DNA of 64,000 nt from Protonemura montana. Lineage: Eukaryota; Arthropoda; Insecta; Plecoptera; Nemouridae. Where the stretch lies: contig OX387608.1 of NCBI GenBank assembly GCA_947568835.1, positions 5,556,001 to 5,620,000 of the forward strand. The letters are read 5' to 3'. Below, in pieces: positions 22,901 through 34,883 of this stretch. Each line of letters begins with the position of its first letter. The stretch's first letter is position 1. The translations under genes were made by a program, and so were the position numbers. The notes under the pieces were generated by a model. It was not told the DNA's origin and did not search any database. It was given only the letters and a program-made list of their open reading frames with translations.

Positions 22901-25900
22901 TACGACTCGACTTTTATTCCCCGTTTCTCGGCAGCTCTCCTGTCTTTCAAATGCCGGCGCTCATCTCGTCTGCTCGATGCTAAGTTTATATTTTCATTTT
23001 ATAAACCGGTATGGCATATGTGTGAGAAATATTCGACAAACACATTTCACAGGAAATGGGAGAAAATAGAGAAAAAAAAAACTTTCGTGATTCTCAAATA
23101 GAACAAAATGGATTGATTAAAAAATTGATATCTTTATGTGATGTCTCTTCATCGCCGTCCAAACATTCAACAAAAATTCGCTAGTTTTTATTTTTTGGGT
23201 CAGCCCATTGGCCAAACAACTATACAATTGGCTAAACTTTAATTTTACCGTAGGTACTACCATACCAAATCGCTAATGCTAAACTGACTTCACGAAAATT
23301 TACCGCCAAATAGTACTACTATATCGACAAAAATGGAGGATGCTTCTAGGTGGAGTCACCGTTGTTTTGGGTGTTAAGAAATTTCATTTCCTTATTTCTC
23401 GCGGATTACTCGCATTTGAGAATAGTTTACGCTCAATTAATCCTTATTAATGCTAACATCGACGATTGATAAACGTGTATCGATATTATGAGTCGCAATC
23501 ATTTTGTCCTAGAGGTTTGTCAAAAAGGACAGCCGCATGCGCGATCGGGTGGTCACCACCATTACCACGAGTTGCCGAAGCTTAGCAGAAAGTTAAACAT
23601 TTACGCTAGCCCTCTAACTATACACCTATAAACTCAACGCTTGTCAAACTCAAAGCTGAGAAGCAAAAAGTATTAGTTTAGGCTATAAGAACCAAGCAAC
23701 CAAAAACTAATAGACCAGTGAAATAACTATATCGAGCCACTTTAAAAACAAATATAAATAATAATAGGTACAGTAGAATAGCAAACCGAAGATGCGCAAA
23801 GGGTGCGACACCAACTCCCCTTCAAGCTGTCGAGCAAAGATTCTGGGTGTAAGATGCTGGATAATTGTCACCCATGAAGCATGTGTGGCAGTCAGTAGTC
23901 TGCCAGTCGGCCCAGCGCGGGCAAACATCTATGCGGACCATTTCCCTCGGTCGTAGGCGGCACTTTGGCGGTCTCCTTTCGTAGTCGACCGCGCGTGAAG
24001 TTGAGAATAATTGCAGATCCGAGAGTCTTTGGGTCGCAGGAGGGCTGCAGACAGGCGGCTAAGTGATGATCGCTACGAATTTTACCGTCGGCATGTGACG
24101 GTAGTCCCGAATTTTGGTGCGGGGGTATTGACAATTGTATGTGCGAGGTGTCAAAATTGACACATTCGAGACCTGCCTTTAAATGTCTTTGCTTTAAATA
24201 TACACATTTTTTTATGTAGTTGTTTGAAAAGCACAAAAATACATAAATTATTAAAATTTATCTTATAATCTAAATAATTCTAGTCTAGTCCGAGCAAAAG
24301 TATAAATAAAACACACCGAATTATAAAAAGTATGAGTTATTATTTTTCAATAAAAAGTCCGTGAAAGCGATCCTTGAAATTAAGGAATGAACTTGTGATT
24401 GATAGCGTTCACTGAGAAATAAAATTAGCTAGTTTGGGGAAACAAATTTATGCGATCACAAACAATTTCTTGGGAATCTGTGGACTATCAACGAAATACC
24501 ACAGAATATTTTACTTTTTTTTTGGTGTGATTTTTTGCCGACGAAGCACGGGGAGTATTTTAAATGTTTCCTTTGTTGCTTCGTGTGCCAAGATTGACAA
24601 AAATTACCTGTAACTTTGGGCACTTTCATGCTTTTGCCGACAAGTTTTGATTTCACAACGCTGACTTTGTCAGTACAGATCACTTTCCATTCCCATATTC
24701 TTCTGCTGGCTACAAAGGTTTAGAATTGGAACCACCGAAGTCCACCGATACATAAAATCGAGGTGTAAAATGATCAGCTGATAATAGATTGATTAATTAT
24801 TGGGGTTTGACGACACACTGTTTCACATCTGGCCATGTTGCACTGGTGTAATGGCGTCGGTGAATGAGTGGATGATGACGAGGATGATGATACATCTAAC
24901 CTAGCCTAGAAGGGAGGAGGGGAAACCTGGTGCCGGTACATAGCCTTCTCCTCTGTGCTTCTCCTGTCGAAGAGGACTAAGGGGACCACTGGCTTAACGT
25001 CCCTTACAGGATCCCTCCACAAATCCATGCTGTCGAGAGGTTGATAAGCAAGGCGAGTAAAGTTGCTGCACTAACTGTCATCCCCCCAACCTCTCTCCCG
25101 AACTGCTGACAATTGTTTCAATATCTTTGATCAGGTTACGACTGGACTTTGTTGCCGGTGACCCAAAAATCTACAAACAAGCGAAAACAGCACATCAAGA
25201 GGCCGATGAATGCGTTCATGGTGTGGGCTCAAGCCGCCAGAAGGAAGTTGGCAGACCAGTATCCTCAGCTTCACAATGCAGAGCTAAGCAAGACGCTCGG
25301 CAAATTATGGAGGTAAGTTCAGTACCTACTTCATAATATGTTAGCCAATTCTAATATGACTCATTGCTAGGCTTTGATTAAATTTATTCCATTGCTCCCA
25401 CTTTTAAAGACACCCAAATACATCCTAAAATGTAAAATTAAATTAATACTAATTAATAAATAACTGTACTATCTCTGGAAGTTACAGCAGTTTTGCCAAA
25501 AATGTTTAAAACTTTCCTGCTATCTCACTGTTTTTAATCTAGACAAATACGTAAAGAAGCATACATATTTTTAATAATACTATTGCTAGTAGTAATAATA
25601 ATAGTATGACTGTTCCAATATCACATGTTTAATGATCAAACTGGCAAAAAAATGTATTTTTATTATTATTTTTAAATAGATTTAAAAACCGACTTAGAGG
25701 TTGATTCTCAAAAAGAAAAACTCAGTGCTATTTTTGATAATTTTGAAAATTATTACATTTTTTTGTGCATCTCTCTGAATCATTTGTGGATTTGCATTTC
25801 CGATTTTTTTGGGATACTTTCGGTTTAGAGTCTACGTATTTACAGCCACCTGTAATCTGCTTCATTAGAAACAAAAGTTGTCATGCCATTATTGGCATCA

Positions 25901-27200
25901 GGTTACTGATCGTGTAACTTTCTCATCGAATAACGTACCCCGGAATTGCCGAGATAACAAGCGGAATCTTTAAAGACACATGATTGCTACCAAATTCACT
26001 CAGAAGGGCTACGCAATTGGTGGTTCTAATAAAACCACAAATAGACTATAATAAAGTAATTTGTAACTTCACTTCTTTTAGAATTCTTAGCGAGGAAGAA
26101 AAACATCCTTTCATTGAGGAGGCCGAGAGGCTGAGAAGTGCCCATAAGAAAGATCACCCAGACTACAAGGTATGTTGAATGTACATCGTGATTGTGATAA
26201 AAGAATGGGAGAGTTTTCAGAAGTAGTTGCATTAGTTACTAATGCCTGGTGCTGTGTTTTCAGTACCAACCGCGACGTCGCAAGCCACCAAAGTCTTCGG
26301 CAATGCGAGCGTCGCCTTCCGAATGCGAGCTTCCGAGCACGTCTGGTCTGATATCGTCCTCGACTGGACACGAACCCAGCACCACCCGGTGCCATCGGTA
26401 GGTCTTGGAATTTCAAGGTTTTCTTTTTGTAATTTTTCCTTTTACCCTTTTTCAGCCAATGTCTTCACTAAAATTCTAATCTTCCAATTCTTTTACTTAT
26501 GGTGCTTAGGAAAGGCACATTTTTAAACTCACAGGTTCAAAATATAAAATGGGAAAATTTAGTAAAGGCCAAGTTCAAAAAAGTTATTTTTTTAATTAAA
26601 ATTGTGCAACAATTTTTTAGATTTCTGCCTTTTTGAAATTGTATGCATCACAACAATTTCCTTGAACCCAAACCATTTATCAAGTAAAACTCACCTATCC
26701 CACACTCAAAAAAAAAAAGCTAAGACACCCGGATTTCTCTCTACAGAACCAAACCCGGGCAGTCAGAAGCGTCGCCCGCCGCGCCCGACTGCACATTTTC
26801 CCGAATGTACGACCGGGAATCCCCTTCGGACATCCTCGAGGAGCCAAAGATCTACCCCAGTGCACACCACCCACCCTACCACGTCGACGCCAGCTCCACC
26901 GATCGTCATGCAGCATACCGCGATTCCGGCGTTGAAAGACACCAGGGGTATCGCTCCAGCGGTAACCCCGGCTTCCCGAGTTATGGAGACCTAGAGAGCT
27001 GCGCAGGTCCGAGTTTTTCGGCACGTCAGCCTTCCGTACCATTCGTTAGTGCCGCTGGCGGAGAATATTTGCACCATTTGCACCAGCAGACGGCGCCAAA
27101 CGGACCTGGGACTCCGTTCCCGCCCTCTGCGGGATTCAATCCGCAAGCGTTTTATCCGTATGGACCGCACCAAGGGGCGTATTACATGACTCCGAGGTAG
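16997..27200 (+). CDS. SoxE: SoxE-family HMG-box transcription factor, complete (333 aa, five exons)
   Basis: A second SOX group E factor, complete. Exons: 16997-17144, 25135-25312, 26082-26169, 26264-26397, 26747-27200; phases run 1, 2, 0, 2 and all junctions are GT/AG. The N-terminus is Ser/Ala-rich ([12 protein letters not shown]). The dimerisation motif [19 protein letters not shown] spans residues 40-58 and crosses the first splice. The HMG box runs from about residue 69 ([20 protein letters not shown]) to about 147 (HPDYKYQPRRRK), and is interrupted after KLW by the same phase-2 intron as in the minus-strand paralogue. The tail is rich in Pro, Ser, His and Tyr and ends YYMTPR, which suits a transactivation region. 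Vertebrate SOX8/9/10 are longer (about 450-510 aa), so the tail is short. An AATAAA at 28073-28078 may end the transcript, but that is uncertain. The 8-kb first intron contains a 5S-type element ending just before exon 2. Confidence 0.93.
17145..24814. other. Intron 1 of the plus-strand SoxE gene, non-coding part
   Basis: No exon of a known family found. It holds the SINE pair at 19490-19735. Two GC-richer islands, about 22820-22990 and 23770-24130, contain open frames of 100-114 codons that match nothing I know. Confidence 0.55.
19490..19735. mobile_element. tRNA-like SINE pair, rearranged
   Basis: An antisense module (19497-19560, GGACTCGAACCCCGATCTCC) and a sense module (19630-19690, CACCCGCGAAATGTGAAGAT) flank the family leader and end with the reversed 5' end GCACATTGCAAGCGTTTGCA. 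It lies in intron 1 of the plus-strand SoxE gene. Confidence 0.65.
24815..25107 (-). mobile_element. 5S-related composite element body, antisense, directly upstream of SoxE exon 2 (copy 3)
   Basis: Reverse complement of the repeat body, including CACAAATCCATGCTGTCGAG and the CCTCCTCCC/GGGAGGAGG segment. It ends with CCAACCTCTCTCCCGAACTG about 25 bp before the splice acceptor at 25134 of the plus-strand SoxE HMG exon. No 5S head is seen. Confidence 0.7.
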
Positions 27201-29413
27201 TCTCGTTGGGTGGGGCTTGGTAAATGTTGCAAGTCAATGCCATGGAATGTATGGCAATTTAGGGTATTAAATGAAGATGATTTCTGTAATGCATGGGCTC
27301 TTGGTGTGAAATATCTAGTATATAATTATGTACTGAATAGTAAATACTAATTGTGTGATGTTTATAGTGGTTAAAATGCTAAGAATATAGTATTTTGAAA
27401 GATAGATATAAAACGTAATTATAGAGTTATGACGCAAGATAAGTTTAGTAGAATTTTGCAACAAAATAGACAAAATTTCTCTCCAATTCTTGTAAATTGT
27501 TCTTTGTTTAGCCTTGCTATAGGTAGTGAAACCACAGGAGAAACTGTAAATAATACAAATTCAAAATATTAATATGAATTCTTCATCCAAGGTTGAACAA
27601 GAAATAAACAACGAAATTGCCCACTCACCGGATATTTATTTAGTTAGTCTAACCATGGATATGGATCTAGACCAGAACTTAAGAATAGAAGCAAGTCAGA
27701 CAGACCTTGGGCTGTCAAAGATGGCTGCAAATGTGCAGCGTACTCTAGTTGCCAGTCCTTACCTACACGTCAATGGTCTAACAATTTAATTTCCATGCAA
27801 CATCTCCAAGTGAACAAGACGACTTGGACAAAACGTTGTTGACTCTCTGCATATATCACAAGAAGCTTTTTTAACTTGGATACGTTGCGTTCCTTTATTC
27901 CTCTTCCCTGTTACTAGATTAGTTTAACTATCTTCCAACAGATATCACGTTGACAAGTTAAGCCAAGTGTAGTCTTTGCACTAAATTGGTACCATAAAAG
28001 CAAGGAAATTAATTTTAATTAAAACCCAACAAGTTGTCAGAATTTTTCATATAGCTGATATTGTTAGATACGAATAAATGGTCGTCATAAGCTACTTATT
28101 TGCCCTAAAAGACATGGAAACAGAATGGCATACAAGTTAAATAAGCTGCTTTATATGCAATATACAGACGTTTTTATTGAGAAAAAAAAAAGTTAATTTG
28201 AATAATTATTTAATTTTAATTAATCTCCTCTTCTAGCTAGCATTGTTGAGTAATCGTTGAGAGTGCAAGTAGGTAGAGGCCAAAAGTAGGCCTGCAAGTA
28301 GTGGAAATGTAGATACTTGTAGGTAGGTACTCATTGAAAAAACTTCGGTTTTGCAGAAATGATAGCAAGTTAATTCGGAAATAAAGAGTATTACCGCCGG
28401 TAGGTTTAAATTTTGCCACACCAGAGACGTTTCTTACCGACATCAGACTTGGACAAGAGAGATATTAGTACAATAAAGACTGACGAAAGTTACCTGTCTT
28501 TGCAACGTCAGATAAGACTCACAAATAAAAGTTATTAAAAAACATGACAACACCGATATCAAAAGGTATTAAGAAAAAAACGACAAGTTCCGCAGATTTC
28601 CAATTTGGATATTGAATTTGAATAGTTAAAGTTTGAGTTTAAAATAAAAGGAATTAATGAGAATTACAGTTTAAATAGTGTGCAAGTCATAGGACTCAAT
28701 TAGAAATAGTTGATTAAGTTGAAATAGTGAAAAAAATGCAAAAAAATAAGGATCACACATACTTATATACAAACACTTCCCTCGACATATGGTTAGGTTC
28801 CTTTTTTTGGTTTTTGGCACGATATTGTGACAGTTGTGGATGGTATGCACGGTACTCACGTAGTGTAGCTTGATCTCGCTTGGCAGAGGGAGAGGTACCC
28901 GTCACCGAGAGATCACTCGGTACTGCTAGTTTAAACCCACATTGCTTTTATTCGTTAAATGACAAATACTCCTGCAATACACACAGACCTGACAGAATAC
29001 ACTTATATAAAACAACGGCAAGCTTAGCTCTTCCGTAATCATCCAGCTTCTATCTACTTCGACAGATTGTTCCTTGACAGAATTCAGACAGATTGGATAG
29101 AACTTACTCACTCGTTGTCTTCTCACATGTAATTCGCAAACACACGGTGGTATGGGTTGGACTGGGCAGACCAGCAAAACAGCCAGAGGACCCTAGCGCG
29201 GTCCTAGCAACACTCGTGTTCTTCTGGTCTAGGCTCAAACCCTCGAAGTAGACTCCTCCACGACGGACCAGTAGATCGCCAAAGGAGCCTTGCTCGGTCT
29301 TAGCTCCTGGGCCTAGAGGCCTAGGCTATCGCATAGCCTAGCTCTCGACTCCAAATCTAGACTGTGACTCTCCAAATGACAGTGCCAGTGGCCTATATAC
29401 ACCTGTACCAAGC
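27201..29413. other. SoxE 3' UTR and intergenic sequence
   Basis: AT-rich to about 28860, with AATAAA at 28073-28078 and 28472-28477. From about 29180 to 29340 it turns GC-rich with many CCTAG/CTAGG words (GGGCCTAGAGGCCTAGGCTA). It may be part of the NACHT-ankyrin 3' region or an unidentified element. Confidence 0.5.
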
Positions 29414-32400
29414 TCAAACAGAAGGTTTAGTCGGACAACGCTCTTCCAGGGGTAACACTTGCCTTGCCAGGATATCCAAGTCTACCTCATTGCGGCCCAC
29501 CCTCCGACAGCATCTTCTCAATGCCAGAATAACGGCACATCCTTGCCAACGCAAGCGGTGTCCGACCCATTTGACCTCTGCCTTGACGTCAGCCCCACTA
29601 CTGATCAGCAAAGCTGCAACTCGATAGCTTCCCTTCCATGAGGCATGGTGTAACGGTGTCCATCCGTCCTCATCACGGCTTTCCACGCTGGCTCCCACCT
29701 TCAAAAGCAGCTTTGCCACTGTCAGATTGTCGTTTGATGTCGCTACGTGAAACGATCTCCGGCCGTTGCCGTCTTTTGCCGTGAAGTCAGCGCTGTGACT
29801 TAGCAACAAGACTGTGACTTCCTCACAACCTTTCAACAAGGCAAAGTGCAAAGGAGTCCAGCCGTATTTGTCACGGCACTCACATCTACCCCCATCTCCA
29901 AGAGCATTTCTGCTGCTGCCAGATTGTCACAGCATGCTGCAACGTGGAGCGGAAGTTGACCTTTGCCGTATTCTGCCGAGGCATCAGCGAAGTGTATTAG
30001 CAGCAGAGCTAAGATTGGCTCGATATTCATCAACACCGCATTATGCAATGGCCTTTTGCCATCTACATCACTGCACTCAACACTGGCTCCCTTCTCTAAG
30101 AGCAGCGTTACGACTGAGAGTCTGTTATCCAATGCGGCCGCATGAAGCGCTGTCTGATCATTGATCACAGTAACCTCGGCTGACAATTGCTCATTCTCCA
30201 ACAAGGCATGGTGTAACGGTGTTCTACCATCCTCATCACGACATTCCAGACTGACTCCCTTATCTAAGAGCAGCTCCAAAACGTGCAAGTGACCTTCGCG
30301 TGCGGCTAGCGGTGTTTGTCTGCTCCATCTCTTGCTCTCGAAGTCAGCGCCTCGGAAGAGAATGAATGACACAAACTCAAGCTCACCGTGGCGACAAGCG
30401 ACGTGAAGCGCCGTGTCTCCGTCTTTAGATCCGTGTAGCAGCAGCCAGTCCATGACGTCAGTGTGTCCTTGATTCATCGCAAGCTGAATGGCTGTTTGGC
30501 CGTTGTTGTCACAATACAAGACCGAGGCTCACATTTTTATCAACCTCTTTACCTACTGAAGGTTCCCTGCATACACCGCAGTCAGAAGCGACGAGTTGAG
30601 TTGGTCTTCGGTGGCCTTGACGGACCCAACGTTGTAAGAGGTCTTTGCGTCCAGGAGCTCGGCCATCACGGCGTAAATTCCGTTGAGTGCAGCAACTTGC
30701 AAAGCTGTTAGTCCGTGGTCATTGACGGCTTCCAGGTAGAGTCCACGCTCGAAGAAATAAAGCACGGTTTGTCCCTTTTTCAGCAGATGTTTGATCATTT
30801 CGACATTTCCCCCTTCCACCGCCTTGTGGAACATGGTTTCGCCCTTCGGCCCTCGACAGTCCAACTTTCCACCACGCTTTTTGACCAAATATCGAACTAC
30901 AGGCACACTAGCGTTCCTGGCAGCGTCAAGCATCGAACGTGGTTCGGGTTCAGCCAACCCTCTATCATTCTCAGTAAACTAACCTCGCCCTTCCCCGCAT
31001 TTTGAATATTCTCTAGCATGATGTGAAGTGCCCCCCATGCCCCTGACCACTCCGCCTATCTTAGAGGAACCCAGCCGAGAACCTCGTCGGCGAGGTCAAG
31101 CCTAGCTTTGTGTTCGTGAAGCAGGAACCACGATGTCAGTGTAGTCATGGTGAGGGTCAGTGCCACTGAGAAGCACTACAAGGTGCAAAGGTGTCCGACC
31201 TCCAGCATCCAACTCGTTGACATCGTTATGCGTTCGATTTGTCGTCAGAATGATCTTCATTGATTCCAAGTCTCTGTTGAAGACAGCGACATGGAGGCCG
31301 TGGTTGTCTGCCAAAGAGCGTAGGAACATTTCACTGAAAAGCTTGAAGACAGAGTCGAATATGATTCTTTCAACCAACGTCATGTTTGTCTTGAAGTGTT
31401 CAACTAGCCACGCAGCTGCAAAGAACTCAGCAAACAAACGATGCACGAAATGCAGGATGCCGTTGATAATGGTGTTGATGATCCCCATCTTCTCCCTGCC
31501 ATCTGATACCTCTTCCAGGTTCGTAGCTAAGTCCTCGTCGAACCTCTTCTTGCCTTCAAACTGCAAGCTGGATATCTCTTCGGGGTTAAACAGTACGCGC
31601 AGTGCTGCAAGGCTGTGGTTGTGATACAATTGTTTCATCAAATTGTCTTCATCATGTTTATTTGCAGCCAGTTCTCTGCTTGCTGTCTTCTTTTTCTCAA
31701 CACAGTAAACATTGGAACTCCGAGGATTGGGTTGTCATTACCGAGAGAATCAGCCAGCCACGCCAACATATTCTCGGTCGCTCACAGCACTGCTCGGAAG
31801 ACGCCGATGGAACTTCTCCCTTCCAAATCTTGTTGAAAAACTCTCTGTGCAAAGTGCAATGCTGAAAGTGCAATGCTTGCTTCCTTAACGTCTCTTGTAG
31901 CTTTCCTTGGAAGACCAGACGGGAAGCCACCCAGAGCTGACGGAGTTTCACGTCCTTCAAGAAACTCAGCAGCGTAAAAATAAAAACCTCTTTTTCCAGT
32001 GCTCCGAGAAGGAGTTTCTGCAGCCGGTTACCAGCCGTGGAGCAGTGGGCACACTGCTCCAGGAAATTCTTAGCCAAGACCTTGTTGTTCCACCGTCCAT
32101 TGCGCACAGTTGTTGAGTTTGATATGCACGATCCACGCCGACGTGTCTTCTGCCTTGGCGGACTTGGCGAGGTGCGTTATCAAGGTGGACTTCCCCATCC
32201 CAGGCTCGGCCACTATAAGCACCACCTTCCCGGGAACATCACGCACGGAGTTCACGGCGAACGGGACATTGTCAGCCGAATCTTGCAGGCGGCGCGTGAC
32301 GAAGAATGCACTGTCAACGTCGAGGTCTTTACCACACGCAAGATCCCCTTGCAGTAGCTGTGAGATAACTTCGAGATCAGCTTTGTTGACAAAATGTTTG

Positions 32401-33926
32401 TCAACCCCCAAGAGTTCCGAAAGGTTTTGCGGCGATCGGACGCCATTGAGAAAAACTCGACATGAGAGAAATCTGTCCCTTGATCTTTCAGTCAGGTCAC
32501 TCCACGCAAAGTTGTCACTAAAACGCTTGTAGCTTTCCGAGTGGTAGAGCTGGACGTGCAGCTCGTGTATTTCTGGCGCGATCAGAACAAGCAGCTTCTC
32601 GTTTTCCCAGCCAACCACCTGTAACACCCTTGCACTGATCCTTGTCACGTACTTTCGGCCAATCTCATCGTCACATTCTACAACCAGCACTCGACACCAC
32701 CTGGTGGCCCATGCCGACAAGACGTTGTCCTCACGGGCCAGCAACGCCTTCATGTTGACGTGCAAGACGTTCAAGTTGCGGGCACCGAACATGGCCAGAG
32801 CCTGTCGGACTTTCAGCGAACTCGCCGAGGTTCTCGCGTCCACGGAAACGTTGGATATCCCGTTGCAGGAAATGACGTCATGCAAGATTTTCAGACAATT
32901 TTCCTCAAACTCGGCGCCGATTTTTGTCAACCTTTCGATAGTGGTTTTAGACAACGCCTCTGTCTGCGATTTGATGACGTCCAGCCACAGCGGCGAGTCT
33001 TGGGTGAGGTAGACACTTTCTTTCTGCCACCAGGTCTTAACGTTGTCTTTTAAAGTGTGCAACATGACTTCTGCTTCGCGATTATTGCCACATTTCCAGA
33101 TTTTGGCGAGTTCTTCCTTGATCTTGGCGGCAAGCTCGGACTCGTAGGCCTGGTCCGTGTAAACTAGAAGCTCGCCAAGAAACAAAGAGTATGTTTCCTT
33201 GTCGTTGACAGGCTCCAAATTTTTCCGCAGTTCACTGAGTTTTGCCCATGTTGGGATTTTTAACAGATACTCTTTGAATGACATCACGGCCTTGTTTCGG
33301 TACACGACACTATTAAACGCGTCTTTGACTCTGATTCCCACCTCCTTGCCACACATGCCATCCACCGGGCCATGCAACTCGGTGAGAATCTCCTTAAAGT
33401 CTACCCACTCGCACAGTTGAAGATATACTTCACTACCTGCCTTGAAAGAAACTGCTTTGCCCCCAGTGCCAAGAAGTTGGTCAGACTCCCGTACGTTGAT
33501 CAGGGTTTCGTTAACGCTCCCATTGGTGAAAATAACAAATTGCTTTTCTTCCGATAATCTTACTGATGCGTACGAAGCGCAATATTTAAGCAGGCTAAAG
33601 TCTCCGGAGATGCCGAGAAGTGCTGGCTTCGAGATGTTTCTATTTTTTTTATGCTTGAGCTGCAAGTACGCTACTTTCCAGGGATCGCTGAAATGTTTCC
33701 TCCACCTGAGGACGATGTCGTCAAACAAGCCAGCGTCGGCCATGTTGGACGCCAGCTTGAAATCGTAGCCCGCAGCTAGCAAGCGGAGGAAGACGAGAGT
33801 CAGCATCTTCCACTCGTAGTTCTCCCCGGCGCCGTCGGCAGCGCCACCAGTCTTCTTATACCTGAAATTGGGGAACCAACGTCGATAAGTGTCCAGTATG
33901 TCACAAGTTACCTCAGGGGTCGGCAC
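29414..33926 (-). pseudogene. NACHT-ankyrin repeat gene, broken by frameshifts and an internal deletion
   Basis: Intact members combine an N-terminal domain, a NACHT NTPase and a C-terminal ankyrin array, a layout seen in NLR-like proteins. The longest open frame (33926-32070, 618 codons) opens at a GTG just after a TGA. It has the family's N-terminal block (LQLKHKKNRNISKPALL, GDFSLLKYC, FVIFTNGS) and a Walker A P-loop, VAEPGMGKST, near its end. Homology then moves frame at about 32100 (QLWVASRLVFQGKLQE, 32107-31697), and the expected Walker B block (hhhhFDE) between the two is missing. A third frame (31641-31102) carries the helical-domain motif FVHRLFAEFFAAAWLVEHF and the first ankyrin repeat. 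Further ankyrin repeats (GRTPLHHA, LLLEKGASVE) lie in separate frames at 30957-30553, 30519-29833 and 29851-29414. I count at least four frame breaks. Assembly error is the main alternative, though the missing Walker B block argues for decay. Confidence 0.8.
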
Positions 33927-34435
33927 TCAAGGACTGAATACCGGGAATATTTTTTCCAAGCAAGGGCCCATCAGCCCCTACGGATAAAAATAAAATTAAA
34001 ACGACCAAATTGTTCAACTGTTTTGGATAAAATTTGAGCAACACCTTCAAAATCTGGAGTTTTTTTTTAATTCATCAGCTACCCCTTTTTTTTACTCAAG
34101 ATTTTGTATTAAGGGTTTTTCAGCAGCTGATCCCCAAACTTCTTGGTTCACTTGTTGCATACCACTGTCGGAATATGTCACTTTACCTTTCTTGCTCTGG
34201 TTGGTGCGCTGAGGTTCCTCCAATGAAGGGCCGTATTGGCTCGAGCTGCAAAGAAAAGACTGTTAAGCTGTTTGATATTCCCTTTCAAACAAGTGATGCA
34301 TTTTGGCTTACTTTTCCTATTTTACTGACTTTATTATATGTTATTCCTACTACATATATTTGTCTATGAACTCAAATAATAACCCCAACTTTGATTCTAA
34401 TTTAAATTTCAAATGGTGGCAATGAGCATCTTTGG

Positions 34436-34620
34436 TCTATTCAGAGTATTCACAGCCTCTTGGTTCTATTCGTTGAAGATCAGTCATTCTCAGCAAATAC
34501 ACTTAAATCCTCTTAAAAACTACACGCACAGAAGGTTAGAGCAACACCCCTAAAAAGGTGGAGACCGAGGTTCGAGTCCCCTATTGCGCACAAATCATGA
34601 CAAGGGTAGGAGAGTTCAAA
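34436..34620 (+). mobile_element. tRNA-like SINE, diverged sense copy
   Basis: The leader CAGCCTCTTGGTTCTATTCG and body GGTTAGAGCAACACCCC, GAGGTTCGAGTCCCC match the family. The acceptor stem has decayed. It lies between the NACHT-ankyrin main frame and its possible first exon. Confidence 0.6.
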
Positions 34621-34766
34621 ATGATAAAAAACTTAAACATCTTCCATTTGAAAATTAACAAATTACTGAGGTTATTTCAACACCCATTTTGAAGCTTGTT
34701 TTCAAACTTTGTTTCTTTTCTTTGTTTTGTTATAACTTTGTCTTCAATCTCACAAGACATTCTTAC

Positions 34767-34883
34767 CGGTAGCATAAGTTCGGGGAATTCCCGCGCCACG
34801 CTTTGAGCTACCAACTTCTGCAGCGAGGCGAAGTATTCTTCCCGCGTCTCCCCCTCGCGGCTGGCCCTCGGGAAGGAATCCAT
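34767..34883 (-). CDS. Possible first exon of the NACHT-ankyrin gene
   Basis: An ATG-started frame (MDSFPRASREGETREEYF) runs to 34767, where a strong GTAAGA donor follows on the minus strand. It lies 840 bp upstream of the main NACHT-ankyrin frame and in the same orientation. It ends in phase 0, while the only acceptor I can see just before the next frame (near 33928) would need phase 1. Either a middle exon is missing or the junction is broken. It has no domain I recognise. Confidence 0.35.

Noticed and set aside
32070..33926. Complete intact NACHT protein
   Set aside because: The frame ends right after Walker A and opens at GTG behind a stop; the remaining domains lie in other frames.
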